Source: Niebla homalea
Taxonomy: Eukaryota; Ascomycota; Lecanoromycetes; Lecanorales; Ramalinaceae
Direction: 5' to 3'
NCBI GenBank assembly: GCA_019925105.1
Contig: JAHGAU010000012.1
Location: 868,001 to 932,000, forward strand
DNA length: 64,000 bases
Of the stretch, positions 41,813 to 52,748 are shown one piece after another. The position numbers and the translations under genes were made by a program. A model generated the notes under the pieces. It was not told the DNA's origin. It was given only the letters and a program-made list of their open reading frames with translations, and ran no database searches. The number at the start of each line of letters is the position of its first letter. Within the stretch, counting starts at the first letter, position 1.

Positions 41813-43563
41813 ATCCTCCCAACGAGCTATGATTCTCACTGTACACAATCAGGCTTGTTTGGCGAAGAAACAGAAGCTTTTGATTGTGTTTTGTGGTTTT
41901 CTCTCTTTAGTAATTTGGCCCTGTACGAGCCTCAAATGATGAGTAGATGATGCGAGCGAGTGATTGGGAGCGTGAAGCTGCAACGATGATGGAGCAGATT
42001 TGATGATGATTGTGGGGGGATGAGAGGAGAGTGGTGTGGAATGTGTGTGGGTTGAGGAATAGAATAAAACAGAATATTGACGGAAATCGTGGGAATCATT
42101 TGATAGACTTGCCGGGCTTTAACCCTTCCCTCCCGGATGACGTCGATCACTAGGCTGCTTTTGGTAATGAGATCCAAATCTGCCAATCCCCTTGGAGTTC
42201 CAGCAAATCTTCTCGAACCCGCAGGATCACCCGCCTACCGAGAACCCATAACTATGTACTATGTAAGACGGCAGCAACGACCAACATCAGCTCCAACATT
42301 CGTTCTTGCTCTCATTTTTCAATCAAGCTGAAACTTCATCCTCCTACACTCAAAATCTGTATACTAGCCATCACTATTCAACGTGCAGGGGGGCTGGGGA
42401 AGGATAAAGGCAGCGCGACTGATGAAGAAGAAGCGGTGTGAAGGGAAAGGTGCGGCAAAGAGAGGCGTCTTATCGCATGCCCCACATACACTTTGCGTTC
42501 CCCAGGACTGGTATGGGCCGAGTGAGGCCAGACTCGTCCACTACAACCTCATGCAATGTGACCATGCTGATCCATTCCCTATCACATGCGATAATGCAAA
42601 GCTCATGACTGAACCCTGTCTGCCGAGTGCCAACATCCACACTCGTTGACAACTGACAACTCAAACACGAGGGCCCGGTAAAACCCCGCCAAAATCGGAT
42701 TTCTCCCACTTTTAAACCGTGGCTAAATAGAAGAAGATCTTGGTTATAAAGTTACCACCTTTACCTCAAATTATATGCTTCGTACCAAGCTCCTTGTCAT
42801 AGACCATACATTTGGCACTGGAATAGGTATGTAACATTGCTTTACATCGCCATTCTTCTTTGTCATCAACGAGCCACAGTCTTGAATGGCTGCAGGCAGC
42901 CAAGTTCATTTCCCCTGACTGGGAAACTCACATGAAGCATTGATTGCAGTGAAGTCGGAAGTCTGCAATCAAACTGTAATGTATTTGAGTCTTTACTCTC
43001 ATATGTCCTGTCTTCGGCTCAAGTTTCGGCTGCTTTGATCTGTCCATTCATGCTCTCAGCGAATACGTTCAATCATCTTGTACTGCTTCAATTCAGACAC
43101 CTTCTCAGCATCAAAACTTCCAACAAGAGCTTGACCCACAGACTGCGGCACCCAGCTGTTGCTCAAGTGGCTTTTTCACAATGGAGTAACGCTCTGACTT
43201 GACATTCTTGGCCTGTGAATCCTGCGCTTGCACGGTTACCTTCGAACTCCATCTTGACCACTACATGAAGCTCAATGAACGGAATAGATACGATACATCT
43301 CACTAAAGGCTAGATCTATCACAAAATCCTACCTCTGTCCGCTGATGCCCACTTTCTGTGCTAAGCGTGTGTTTCCCTCCGAGCAAGCCGGGTCACTTAC
43401 CTCCATCGGACGAAGGACCGAGCATTTATCGGTGGCATGATGGCTGTTTCCAACCATGATTCAAGTCAGACCAGCAAATTCCAGGCCTTTGAAACTTGCC
43501 TCGAGCAGGTATTACAAAGGCACATGCCCCTGCAGCCTTTTCTGCTGCCTCACAGCATAGAAA
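41813..43563. other. Divergent intergenic region, about 1.75 kb
   Basis: This separates the MFS (-) and flavoprotein (+) starts. It has AT-rich and TGAT-rich patches near 41930-42030. Short frames are not convincing and no RNA gene was recognised. Confidence 0.45.
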
Positions 43564-44837
43564 ATGGCCGTCGCCGTTTTCTCTTTGATTGTTGCAAGTA
43601 TACTCGGGCTTGTCAGCAGCTCCCCAATCCTGACACTACCCGGCGACTCCCTACCCCAGTATGATTGTATTGTAGTGGGCGGAGGCCCAGCCGGCTTGAC
43701 GGCCGCGAGTGCTCTTGGTCGTGTCAGACGATCCGCCCTGCTCATTGACAGTGCAGACTACCGCAATGGACCCACTCAGGAGATCCACGATGTGATCACC
43801 CGTGATGGCACTGCTCCGGCTTTGTTTCGATACCTAGCCCGCCAGCAAATATCGGTCTACACATCCGTTTCGATGATCAATGCTACCGTTGAAACGATCG
43901 TACCCAAGGAAGATAACACATACTTCATCGTGAAGGTGTCTGGAGGTAGGGAGTATGAGAGCAAAAAGGTGATTCTCGCGACTGGGCTCAAGGACGAGTT
44001 ACCCAGCACACCGGGGCTTGCCAAGGGATGGGGCAAAGGCATCTATTGTACGTCCTCGAAATTGCTGCCAGGTCAGAAACAAGACTGATTACTGCAGGGT
44101 GCCCTTGGTGTGATGGCTGGGAGCATAGGGATAAGCCGTTTGCCACCTTGTGCTCCTTCAGCGAGGGTTGCGTCAAAGATTCAATGACGCAGGTCACATT
44201 GAACAAGAGCCCTTTGATGCTCACCAATGGGACATACGACGATGCCCACAAGGCCAAGGTAGAGGAAGCGCTGCCGGATTACGAGGAAAGATTGAAAGTC
44301 AATAACGTCACGGTCGACGATCGAGTCTTGTCCAAGATAGCTCGCGTGCATGGCAATGATAGCGACTACGAGGATGATTTCGTGGTCACCTTCCAGGACA
44401 ACTCGACGCTTGTGCTTGATGCTATGCGAGGATTGTTTCCAGCAATATTGAAATCAGACCTTCCCAAGCAGCTCAAGATGAACCTGACAGAGCCAATGGA
44501 CACCGGCGACCCAAGCGGTGCCAGCGTCATTGTGGTGGAATCCGATATGCAATCGAGCATCCCGGGAATCTTCGCGGTAGGAGACGTGAATGACGATGGC
44601 AGCACCAATGTGCCTCACGCCATGTGGAGCGCCAAACGAGCTGTCGTCTTCATGCAAACAGACCTGGCGATGGAGTATACAGATGCATTATTGATTGAGG
44701 AAGGAACGGGTTCGAACCATTCGAAAAGATCCTTCATTGAGAAGCGATCTCTAAAGAGCATGAAGCGATCACTCGAGCTTCCTCTACCAAGGTACGATGC
44801 TACACCAAACGAGCTTATGGACTACCTGGATCAATGA
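43564..44837 (+). CDS. Secreted thioredoxin-reductase-like flavoprotein
   Basis: Exons are 43564-44047 and 44098-44837 with a 50-bp intron (GTACGT…CTGCAG, branch ACTGATT), giving 407 aa. Splicing creates GIYWCPWCDGWEHRDK, whose Cys163/Cys166 pair is the redox CxxC of thioredoxin-reductase-like enzymes (GliT-type proteins have a similar site). A signal peptide (VAVFSLIVASILGLVSS) precedes the FAD motif CIVVGGGPAGLTAASALG (about 35-52). The second FAD motif is GIFAVGDVNDDGSTNVPHAMWSAKRA. The NADPH-binding GxGxxA motif is degenerate, so it may be an oxidase rather than a reductase. The tail carries three Lys-Arg sites (about 371-372, 377-378, 384-385) that suit Kex2-type cleavage. Substrate unknown. 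Confidence 0.86.
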
Positions 44838-45809
44838 GGAGAAGCAGGGTTGAGAATGAAGGGAGAAAGGCTGCTTGGGCTGTTGGCACTGTATGAACCA
44901 TGGAAGGATCCTTACCTGATCGATCTTATCAGCATGCACTAGGCCTAGAGAGGCCCAATCATATCGCACCCACATAGATAAGTAAGGTAGATAATTAGCT
45001 ATCCATCATCCATCCATACAATGACTTTATCACCTATGCACTATGCATGTCCGGGGCAAATGGTAGCAATGGAAATGCCTCAAGATTGCCATGCATGACG
45101 TTCTTGCGTGGGCTGCGAGGCCAGTCTCAGGTGAAGCTACGGTGGAGTAGGGACGGCTTGGGAGCCTTCGCTCCCGGTTTTGGGGCTGAAATGTGGGCTG
45201 CTCGGGGACTGTTGGCGCTTGAGGCGTTTCAGGTAGACCATTTGTGATTTGACAATCTCACGACGATATTGTACCTATCCAAGAGATATCCAAACTGTGA
45301 ATTCTGGTGGCGACCTCTTCTCAAATAAATAAGTAGAGGCTGTTGAACTGTCTTCACCGACTACAAAAGTCTTGCCTAAACGTGAAATTGATCCTTCCGG
45401 ATCGTCCGTATTCTCTTTGCCGACCCGCTCGTAACATCACTTGCATCGTAAACTAAGCATGCAGTTCTATGCGCCGAAAGGATTTGCCCAGACGCTCGTC
45501 TCGTTTCACAACAATCTTGTCGAACCCCCCTGGCAGTAATATCGCGACTCGGGAGATTGACCAGGACAGTTTGGACCGCACATTAGTGACTTGCTGGTCA
45601 TGCCACCGCTTCAATCCATTTCCGATTGGAAAGCGTCTCACAGGGGCGCTCGAAGCTGTACTCCCACCACTCCTTTCGGGATGCAGGTAGTGGTGATGGG
45701 ACTCAGACATTTTTTATTGGAGCTCATTTGACCCCCATATATCAATTGCTGTTGCTGCTCCATCTCTCCTCCTGTACTGCCGTCACAAGTACTTTCACAC
45801 TCCTTCAAA
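44838..45809. other. Intergenic, promoter of the expansin-like gene
   Basis: About 970 bp between + strand genes. A TATA-like atatat lies near 45748, about 60 bp before the next ATG. No gene is seen. Confidence 0.45.
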
Positions 45810-47455
45810 ATGTTCAATTCACTCGTTTATCTGTCTTTTGCCATTGCTGTGGTCAATGCACGTTCCCTTCGCCGTCAAGCCTCCGCTGGTTCGGATGGCA
45901 ACTTCCAGCCCATCCCTCCCTCTGCGCCGGCCGATAATACTTTCAGCAACGGGGCGGGTGTCTTCGTTGGCCAACCGCCAGATGGACCTGCCAATGACGA
46001 CAATGGACTCTACGGCAACCGGGATATTGATATCCCATTTGGTCGTCTTTACAATGGCAACTTGATGTTCTTTCCCCTGTCAGAAGAGAACAACCCCACC
46101 GAAAACACTGATAAGTGGACGTGAGATATGACCAACATGTTGATGGTAGATCGTCGCTGATGACCGAGGACAGCAACGCTGGAGGATCCGATTCGGCTTC
46201 TCGTAGGTGTTGTCCCAAGCCGTCCGCCATACTTGTTACCGAACGAGACACCCCTGGCTCTATACGACGACCTGGAGGCTAACAATGCACGTAGAAAGCG
46301 CCTGCGGTATCCCACACAACGCATTCTATGATTCCCATGTCGCCATTCATCCATATTTCCTCAAATATGCTGGCCTTGATCGTAAGTCGTGCTCGTGGAC
46401 TCAACCGTCGGCATTGATGAGCTAAACTGGTATAGGATACTGTATGCAAGACGTTTGCATTTCATTTTGGAAAGAAGATGTATGCAAGCCTATTCATAAT
46501 GATTCCCCATACCCCCAAACCATATTGAAGGCTTCGGCGAGCAGTCCTAGACACAGGAGAGGCTTGGCCATATTTGTCCAGGGACAAATCATCACTGACC
46601 TGATTTTTCACGCAGTGGTCTTCAGATATGATGCTCAAGGTCACCGACATTTGCAGGTAAGGTGACAAGTCAAATGCTCAGAAATGGACTAACACCATGA
46701 AGCACTGACCCAAGTGATCCAACCCATTGTGCCACTCCTAATGATATCAAAATCGACCGGTCGAAAGCGAAAGTGTGGGACGGCAATGGGGGAAAACCTA
46801 ATTCGGACGTCCCCAACATACAGGGCAATTCCTTCCCTGAAAAAGCGGTCTGGTTCTTCATGAAATGCTGGGCCGATGTCGGTTTGGCCCAGACTCAAGA
46901 TGATAGCCCGTCATTGCTAAGCTGGTGATATAGGGCACTATGCAGCCAGCCTACAACCACGCTGGCAATTGGTTTTCGCAGCCACCGTACAATTCAAACT
47001 TGAAGTGGGCACAGCAATCCGAAGCCACCCAAGCGCAAAAGAACCAGCAGTCCTACCCAGGCAAGGGTTGGCCTACCTATGAGAACTGCGCGTATAATCC
47101 CAAGTGTGTAGCTGCGCCAGTCTCCGATTGGCAACAGGGGCAGGAACCTAGCTGGGCCCCGATCGCCGGCGGCAAGGGCTACAGCGGAGTAGTCGGCTCA
47201 GGCAGCTCGGTCAACCCCTCTAGCAGTGCCCAAAACCTCACGAGCTCCCCATCAAATCTAGTCACAATAACCAACAGCTCGACGGGTCCCGGGACCATCT
47301 CAGGTCCTGGTGTGCAATCCTCAACATCCCCACACCCTGCAAACATCGCAGCTGGTGTGAACCTTCCTTCAACGAGTGACTCCTCTACAGCTGACGCAGG
47401 CTCGGGTGCAGGGGCTGATGTTGATGATGGGATGGATTATTGTGACGAGCTCTAG
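45810..47455 (+). CDS. Secreted Cys-containing protein, expansin/double-psi-barrel-like candidate
   Basis: I rebuilt seven exons: 45810-46120, 46174-46202, 46295-46381, 46436-46479, 46616-46656, 46703-46877 and 46934-47455 (402 aa). A signal peptide (MFNSLVYLSFAIAVVNA) is followed by RSLRR, a possible Kex2 site. The core reads DKWTNAGGSDSASQSACG, IPHNAFYDSHVAIHPYFLKY, RYCMQDVCISFWKED, MMLKVTDICSTDPSDPTHC, DIKIDRSKAKVWDG and AVWFFMKCWADGTMQPAYN. This arrangement recalls fungal secreted proteins with an RlpA/expansin-like barrel, but the assignment is tentative. A Ser/Thr-rich tail ends DDGMDYCDEL. The sixth intron has an unusual GTCGGT donor. An alternative 3' end is possible: a 30-codon frame at 47631-47722 follows a good TTGCAG acceptor. 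Confidence 0.68.
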
Positions 47456-47950
47456 AGGATCGATCAGCATGATCTATCTCAAGAATCTTGCGTACTGCCT
47501 GGAAGCAGCTTCGGTAACATGGAACTTTTGCCTGCATGTCTCTCTTCATGAGTTGGTGGCAGTTCATAGTGACCGTAGGTGTATAATTATACTATCCTTA
47601 CATGAAATATAACCCGCGATTCTGTTGCAGGTGAATGAGTTGGACATGGTTTCGACCGAAGGAAAGTTCAAGGGGCTATGCCAGAACGGGGAGTTCACCT
47701 CGGCTCATGAATGGGCGCGATAGACGTGTTAAAAGTACTTACATCAGACCCGGCACTCGGGTAGATTAGATATGATCCGAAGCTAGACCCAATTGGGGTA
47801 ACCGGGATTCAGGAGTACTTAGTCGCGCTTCTGTACATAGAGAATAATCAAGTAACTTACACCTCACATTTCAAGAAGACGACACCCTTTCGCAAGATTG
47901 CGTTACTGCCTAGACTGCCTTTGTCCTTGTGCTCCGTACATAGAGTAGTA
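47456..47950. other. Intergenic, with a possible terminal exon
   Basis: Contains the open stretch VNELDMVSTEGKFKGL…EWAR at 47631-47722 directly after a TTGCAG acceptor, which may be an alternative last exon of the expansin-like gene. Otherwise no gene is seen. Confidence 0.35.
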
Positions 47951-49659
47951 ATGGGTGGAGATAGTACAGAAGTTCCATATCCATCACCGCCCTCGAGCCC
48001 AAAGAGGCGCCCTGATCCTATGCTCCGCAACGCCATTCGCTACACCCTGAGCGAGAAAGAGTATGATGCTGTCCATAATTTCATAGCGACGCGAACGCCA
48101 CGTGCAGTCCGAAGACGGACATTACCATCTATATCATATCCTAGTTCTGTCCCGCCTCAAGATGATTTCAGTCCCGCCGCCATTCGAGCGTCGCTCCGGG
48201 TCTTCGTTGTTTCCCAACTCGGACTCAAAGCGTGGGATCTAATACGCACAGGGGTACTATCAAGAGGCAGGAAGTCGATGTAGGTCCTGATGTGTGATCT
48301 GCCTTCCGGGCATACGTTGACAGTCGTTGAAGACAGCCGAAAACCGCCTATTTAAAGTCAGCGGCCTTTCGCCTCTCACTGTCCGCTTCCGCCATCCTCC
48401 TACTCCACCGCCTCCTGTACCGCTTCTTCTTCCGCCTACGGTCCAACCTGCTTTCAAAGGATGCCGCCCCCTTCCGCCGGCGCAACCCGCGGGTTGCGCG
48501 GTCCTTGACCTCGCGAGTGGCCCCGGCAATCGGGGCCAGCCTGGCAGGGTTCGCCCTGGGTGTGTGCCCCGCCGAGCAGTTGCGAGTCACAATTGCTATA
48601 TACATGGTCACAAGATCCCTCGAATTCCTGTACAATGCCCTGGAGACTGAGGGCTGGTTCAAGGAGAGGCCCTGGTGGTGGGGCAGCTGGATGCTAATGC
48701 CTCTGGCGACTGGTCAGCTGCTGCATGCCTTTGTCTTTGAACGGGACTGCTTTCCCAAGGTGAGCCCTCCCCGCATGTCCATTCGAGTTGCACAGCAGGA
48801 CCTGACCTCGACGAAGGCATACGGAGACTTCATTCTCGACCACACGCCAAATTACGTCCAGAAGCGCCCGGCTACCTACCCTGCAGACCTCCCATGGCCC
48901 AGTACAAACACGATAGTGGATAGCCTGGCGGAAATGTCTCGTCTCAACTGGCCAGGCTTTATCTCACCGATCCTCTTCCCCGACAAACCTCAGACTCTTC
49001 CTACCACCCTCACCCAGCTGTCACCCATAACGTCCCCAGCCCACCCCTCCCACACCGCCCTCTCCTGCGCGACCCTCCATCCAGCTGACCCGTCCTGCAC
49101 CCGCACCTTCGCAAATTACATGCTCACCGCCTTTCCCGCCCTTGCCAGATTCTTCGCCGCCGTCTACGCCCTCTTCTTCATTCCGCGCTGGCGCAAGATT
49201 CTCGCCGATCCGACTGCGGAGCTCAACAGCTTCGCCAAGAAGGTGCTCAAAACAACCACGTTGGTGACGGGGGCTATCGGGACCAGCTGGGGGAGTATAT
49301 GCCTGTTCCAGTATCTGTTCGCCCGGACTTTCATGCCGCAGGCGAGGTGGTTTGTCGGCGGGGCGATGGGAGGGATGTGGGCGTCTGTGGATCGCAAGGG
49401 GGGGAAAGGGCAGGTCATGTACAGCGTGAGAACAAGTCTCGATAGTCTGTGGAAGGTGGGGCGGAAACGAGGATGGTGGAAGGGGGTGGCGGGAGGTGAC
49501 GTCGCTGTTTTTGTGGTTAGTCTGGCGTTGATGAATTGTATATATGACAGGAGGAAGGAGGCGGTAGATTCAGGCATAGGGAAGGGGCTGGGCTGGTTGA
49601 GGGGAGAGGAGCTCTTCTCGAAAAGAAGTGAGCCGAGTGGGCAAAAGAAGGATCAATGA
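47951..49659 (+). CDS. Multi-pass membrane protein, TMEM135-like
   Basis: Exons are 47951-48279, 48333-48759 and 48817-49659, giving 532 aa. Introns are 53 bp (GTAGGT…TTGAAG) and 57 bp (GTGAGC…ACGAAG, branch CTGACC). The joined protein reads KSIQPKTAYLKSAAFRLSLS and CFPKAYGDFILDHTPNY at the two junctions. The N-terminus has SPPSSPKRRPDPMLRNAIRYTLSEKEYD. Hydrophobic segments include LLLHRLLYRFFFRL, VAPAIGASLAGFALG, IAIYMVTRSLEFLYNALE, LARFFAAVYALFF, TLVTGAIGTSWGSICLFQY and VAVFVVSLALMNCIYD. SLEFLYNALE and GTSWGSICLFQ are typical of fungal TMEM135-type proteins. TMEM135 relatives act at peroxisomes and mitochondria; the role here is unknown. An upstream in-frame ATG-less extension to 47921 is less likely. 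Confidence 0.83.
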
Positions 49660-50225
49660 GCTCTTCACTAAGACGGAACGCAACGACACTGAAAAGGATT
49701 GTGCAAGTCCCCGTTCAATGTAGAATGAAACCCCATCGATGCCATTCCTCAGCCAGTATTGGCCTATTCGACCGTTTCTACCGACTTCCGACACTACAGT
49801 ACCTACATTGGGGCGCATTCGATTCGCAATCGATTGCTTTTCCGTTATTTCGAATCCCAAACCAACGCTGGATGCCCAGGGATGACCTATTCAGGATAAT
49901 CCCAAATCATCCAGCGTTGAAATGGGCCTTCGAAAAATCGAATAACAATCGAATTGAAGTCCCATTGTAGATCCATCGTCATCCTTGAAGAAATGTCATT
50001 GCTGGCTTCGGGACATTGGGGAATGTCTGCGATGCTATGCCATGGGTCGCTTGATATACATGATATAATAAATGCTTGATCTCCTAGTCCATGTGGCCCT
50101 TCCCTTGTTGAGCGTCGGTAACCGGTCTTCTCTTGATATGGGTATCATTCCAACGCCGTCGCTATGCTTCATCAAGCAGTGTCTTTTCTCTTATGCCTTC
50201 ATGATCCCCCCTTCCTTGTGCCGTT
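49660..50225. other. Convergent intergenic region, no gene seen
   Basis: About 570 bp between opposing stop codons. Short frames lack motifs. Confidence 0.45.
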
Positions 50226-51085
50226 CTATTCCTTATTCCCCTCATCCTCTCCGCACAGATCATTCAACAACCCCAGAACCTTCCCCCTCAGCTCCCCCAA
50301 CTCCTCCCGACTCCCACCCCATTCATCCCTCCCAAAGAACGGGACCCCCAACCTCCCCAACTCCTTCTCCGCAGCCCCCACCATCTCCTTCTGCGCCTTC
50401 CACACCTTGCGATCGAACAAGGCCAATTCCTGCGCTTCGCTCAGCTCCGCTCTCCCGCCGCCGCCGCCGCCGCCTCCTTCCCCTGCACCGCCGAGCGGCT
50501 TGGACGCCCCCGCAAAGGACGCCAGCACGGCATCCATTTCCGGCGGCTCTCCTCCCTCGAATCCAACTGCCGCTGCAGCTTGACCCGATCGCGGTGCCAC
50601 TCCCGCTCGTGCTTGTGCTGCTCGTGGATCAGGTGCTGGATGCGGGGGACGAAGTGCGGGTGCGGGAGGAGGTGCGTGGTGATGTGGCGGAGGGCGAGCG
50701 GGTAGGATGTGACGTGATCGGTCGAGGGAGGTGGGAGCTTTGACGATGACGATGAGGTTGGTCTCTGATGAGCTCGAGGTTGAAGAATGTGGGGGTCGGA
50801 AGAACCGGGGGTGTTGTTGGAGAGGTTTGGTGCGTTTGCATGGGGTGGGCCAGGGGGGGAGAGCTGGTTGGCGAAGGGGGTGGTGGCGGGGTTGTAGTCT
50901 TCTTCCTCCTCTGCGACTTCACCTTCTTCTTGATCTGGGTTGGGTAGTGGATGATGGATCGGTGGAGTTGGGTAATAGCATTGTGGTTGTTGTTGTTGTT
51001 GCTGGGGTGGTGGAGCGGGAGTGTAGGCAGAGAGGGTCTGAAGGATAGAAGAGAGGTTGGGTTGAGATTCGGGATATTGGTTCAT
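50226..51085 (-). CDS. DUF2458-type protein, interrupted by a one-base frameshift
   Basis: The minus-strand frame from 51085 begins MNQYPESQPNLSSILQTLSA, has Pro/Gln-rich and acidic stretches, then a conserved helix block YPLALRHITTHLLPHP and RIQHLIHEQHKHEREWH. Homology appears to continue in a second frame as MDAVLASFAGASKPLGG, then AELSEAQELALFDRKVWKAQ, EKELGRLGVPFF and ELRGKVLGLLNDLC, ending at 50226. The change of frame falls at the AAA at 50537-50539 (TTT on + strand), where one missing base would explain it. No usable intron fits. A sequencing or assembly indel is the simplest explanation; a genuine lesion or programmed shift is possible. About 285 aa if continuous. Function unknown. 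Confidence 0.68.
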
Positions 51086-51522
51086 GATGAGGGAATTGAT
51101 TTCGAACAGGACTTCTTTTAAATTTTAGTTGCAAGGGAGTAGCATGCCAAGAGCAGGCTTTTGTCGATTTGTTCAACGGGCCATGTCTTTTGCTTGTTGC
51201 TTGCGGAGAGTATCCCCGAGGTCGCAGCGTTGGAAGAGCAATCACTGAGCAGAATGCCTTGCATTATCCAGATGTGATTTTCGGAAGGCCCTAGTAAGCT
51301 AAAGTAGGGGAAATGAACGACTTAAGGGTTGACAGTGAACGAGGTTGAAATGAGGCTGTTTGAAAGCTGGAAGGTTCAGCCCTATCAAAAAGTTCCTGCG
51401 CGTCATTCAAAGAAGAAATTCAGAACGACCCCAATATATATTTTCACCCTCACGATACCAATCTTTCCTCTGAAAACTCGATGAATTACAGAGTATAAAT
51501 CAACTCCCTGGAAGAACGCATC
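51086..51522. other. Divergent promoter region
   Basis: A 437-bp space between start codons of the DUF2458-type gene (-) and the COX14-like gene (+). No further gene is seen. Confidence 0.45.
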
Positions 51523-52535
51523 ATGTCCCGATCAGCAGTGGACGCAACCCGCTTCACCGCCACCTCTCCGCACGCATACTCCAAACCAACCTCAATCCGT
51601 TCAGCGCCCGCCTCCTCCCTTTCCCAAAACCCCCCACAGTCGTCTTCCTCCAACACTTCTTCTTCTCTGCGGCAAGAGACCCCACACGAAAAGGTAGCAC
51701 GATTGCGAGCCGAGCGATTCGCCGCCCGAGCCTCGAATCTGTCAAGATGGGAACGCATCGTCATCCGAGGCCGGGTGTGGGCAGACCGGGCGCACAAGAT
51801 CACTGCTTTGAGCCTCATCGGGTTCTCAGGTACGTCATCCATAAACGTTCTCCTTCGTGGGAAAAGACACACCCAAAAGAAAGAGAAAAAAAATGAGCGA
51901 ATGCTTGCTGCGTGTGCTGGGGAAGTGTTTAATTCGGAGGAACAGTCATCGCGGGCGGCATAACCACCTTCGCCCTCACCGACATGATCATGCATAATCG
52001 ACGAAAACGAGCCGCCTTTTACGCCGAACAGCACGCCCTCTACACACAACGCCTCGTCGCCGCCATCGAAACCGAGAAGGCTGGCATCCCGCTCACCCCG
52101 GATCAAGTGCTGGTGATGAATCGGGAACGGGCCAGGATCCAGGCGGACGAGCGCAAAAAGGAGGCCAGCTGGCGGCGGAAAGTGAGCAATGTGTTCATGG
52201 GAGGCTTGAAGAAGGATAGTGGAACGCCGCAGGAGGGAGCGATCTTTGCGGGTGGAATTGTGCCCTCGGAGGGGGACATTCTGGAGACGTTGGGGGTTGA
52301 TAAGGTGAGGATGTTGGAGGCTGCCGAGGGGAAAGGAAACTCTACCGGAATGCCTACGCAGGAGCCTGAGGCAATGCCATTCACAGAAAGGATCGCGGAG
52401 ACGAAGCGGGAGGGTGAGCGAGTAATAGAGGAGAGGGCCTTTAGTGGCGGAATGTTGGATCAATTGGGCAGGAACGTGGCGAACAGCGCCCGGGATCGAA
52501 GTGGGTGGTTCAATTGGGGAAGACGAGATCAATAG
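51523..52535 (+). CDS. Mitochondrial membrane protein with COX14/cytochrome-oxidase-assembly-like domain
   Basis: Exons are 51523-51829 and 51946-52535 with a 116-bp intron (GTACGT…GAACAG), giving 298 aa. The core is ETPHEKVARLRAERFAARA, VIRGRVWADRAHKITALSL, then a single TM helix (LIGFSGVIAGGITTFALTDM) continuing as IMHNRRKRAAFYAEQHALY. Fungal proteins with this layout are annotated as cytochrome c oxidase assembly (COX14-type) proteins of the inner mitochondrial membrane. The Ser-rich N-terminus (about 45 aa) is poor in acidic residues. The long C-terminal tail is charged and ends GGMLDQLGRNVANSARDR and GWFNWGRRDQ. The link to complex IV assembly rests on this family resemblance. Confidence 0.76.
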
Positions 52536-52748
52536 GCATAGATACAGCCGTTCATATTGATTTTAGCGATGGCGAAATTGTATGGGACAGAGTTGAAAAA
52601 TTTAAACTTGCAAGAGCCATGCCTGGAATCACTGCATGCAATGGGTGTCATTCATCGTTTTGATTTCAATTCAGCTATTCTACAGAGACCATGTATTCGC
52701 TATGTCATCCTTCAAACGCCCCGGAGATGCCTAATCAACTCCCTCAGG

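Noticed and set aside
47376..47612. A 78-residue plus-strand frame overlapping the end of the expansin-like gene
   Set aside because: It is in another frame over the acidic/Ser-rich tail and does not resemble a real exon.
50072..50743. A 223-residue plus-strand frame, Pro/Ser/Arg-rich
   Set aside because: It is antisense to the DUF2458-type gene and its composition is explained by that gene's Gly/Glu-rich part.
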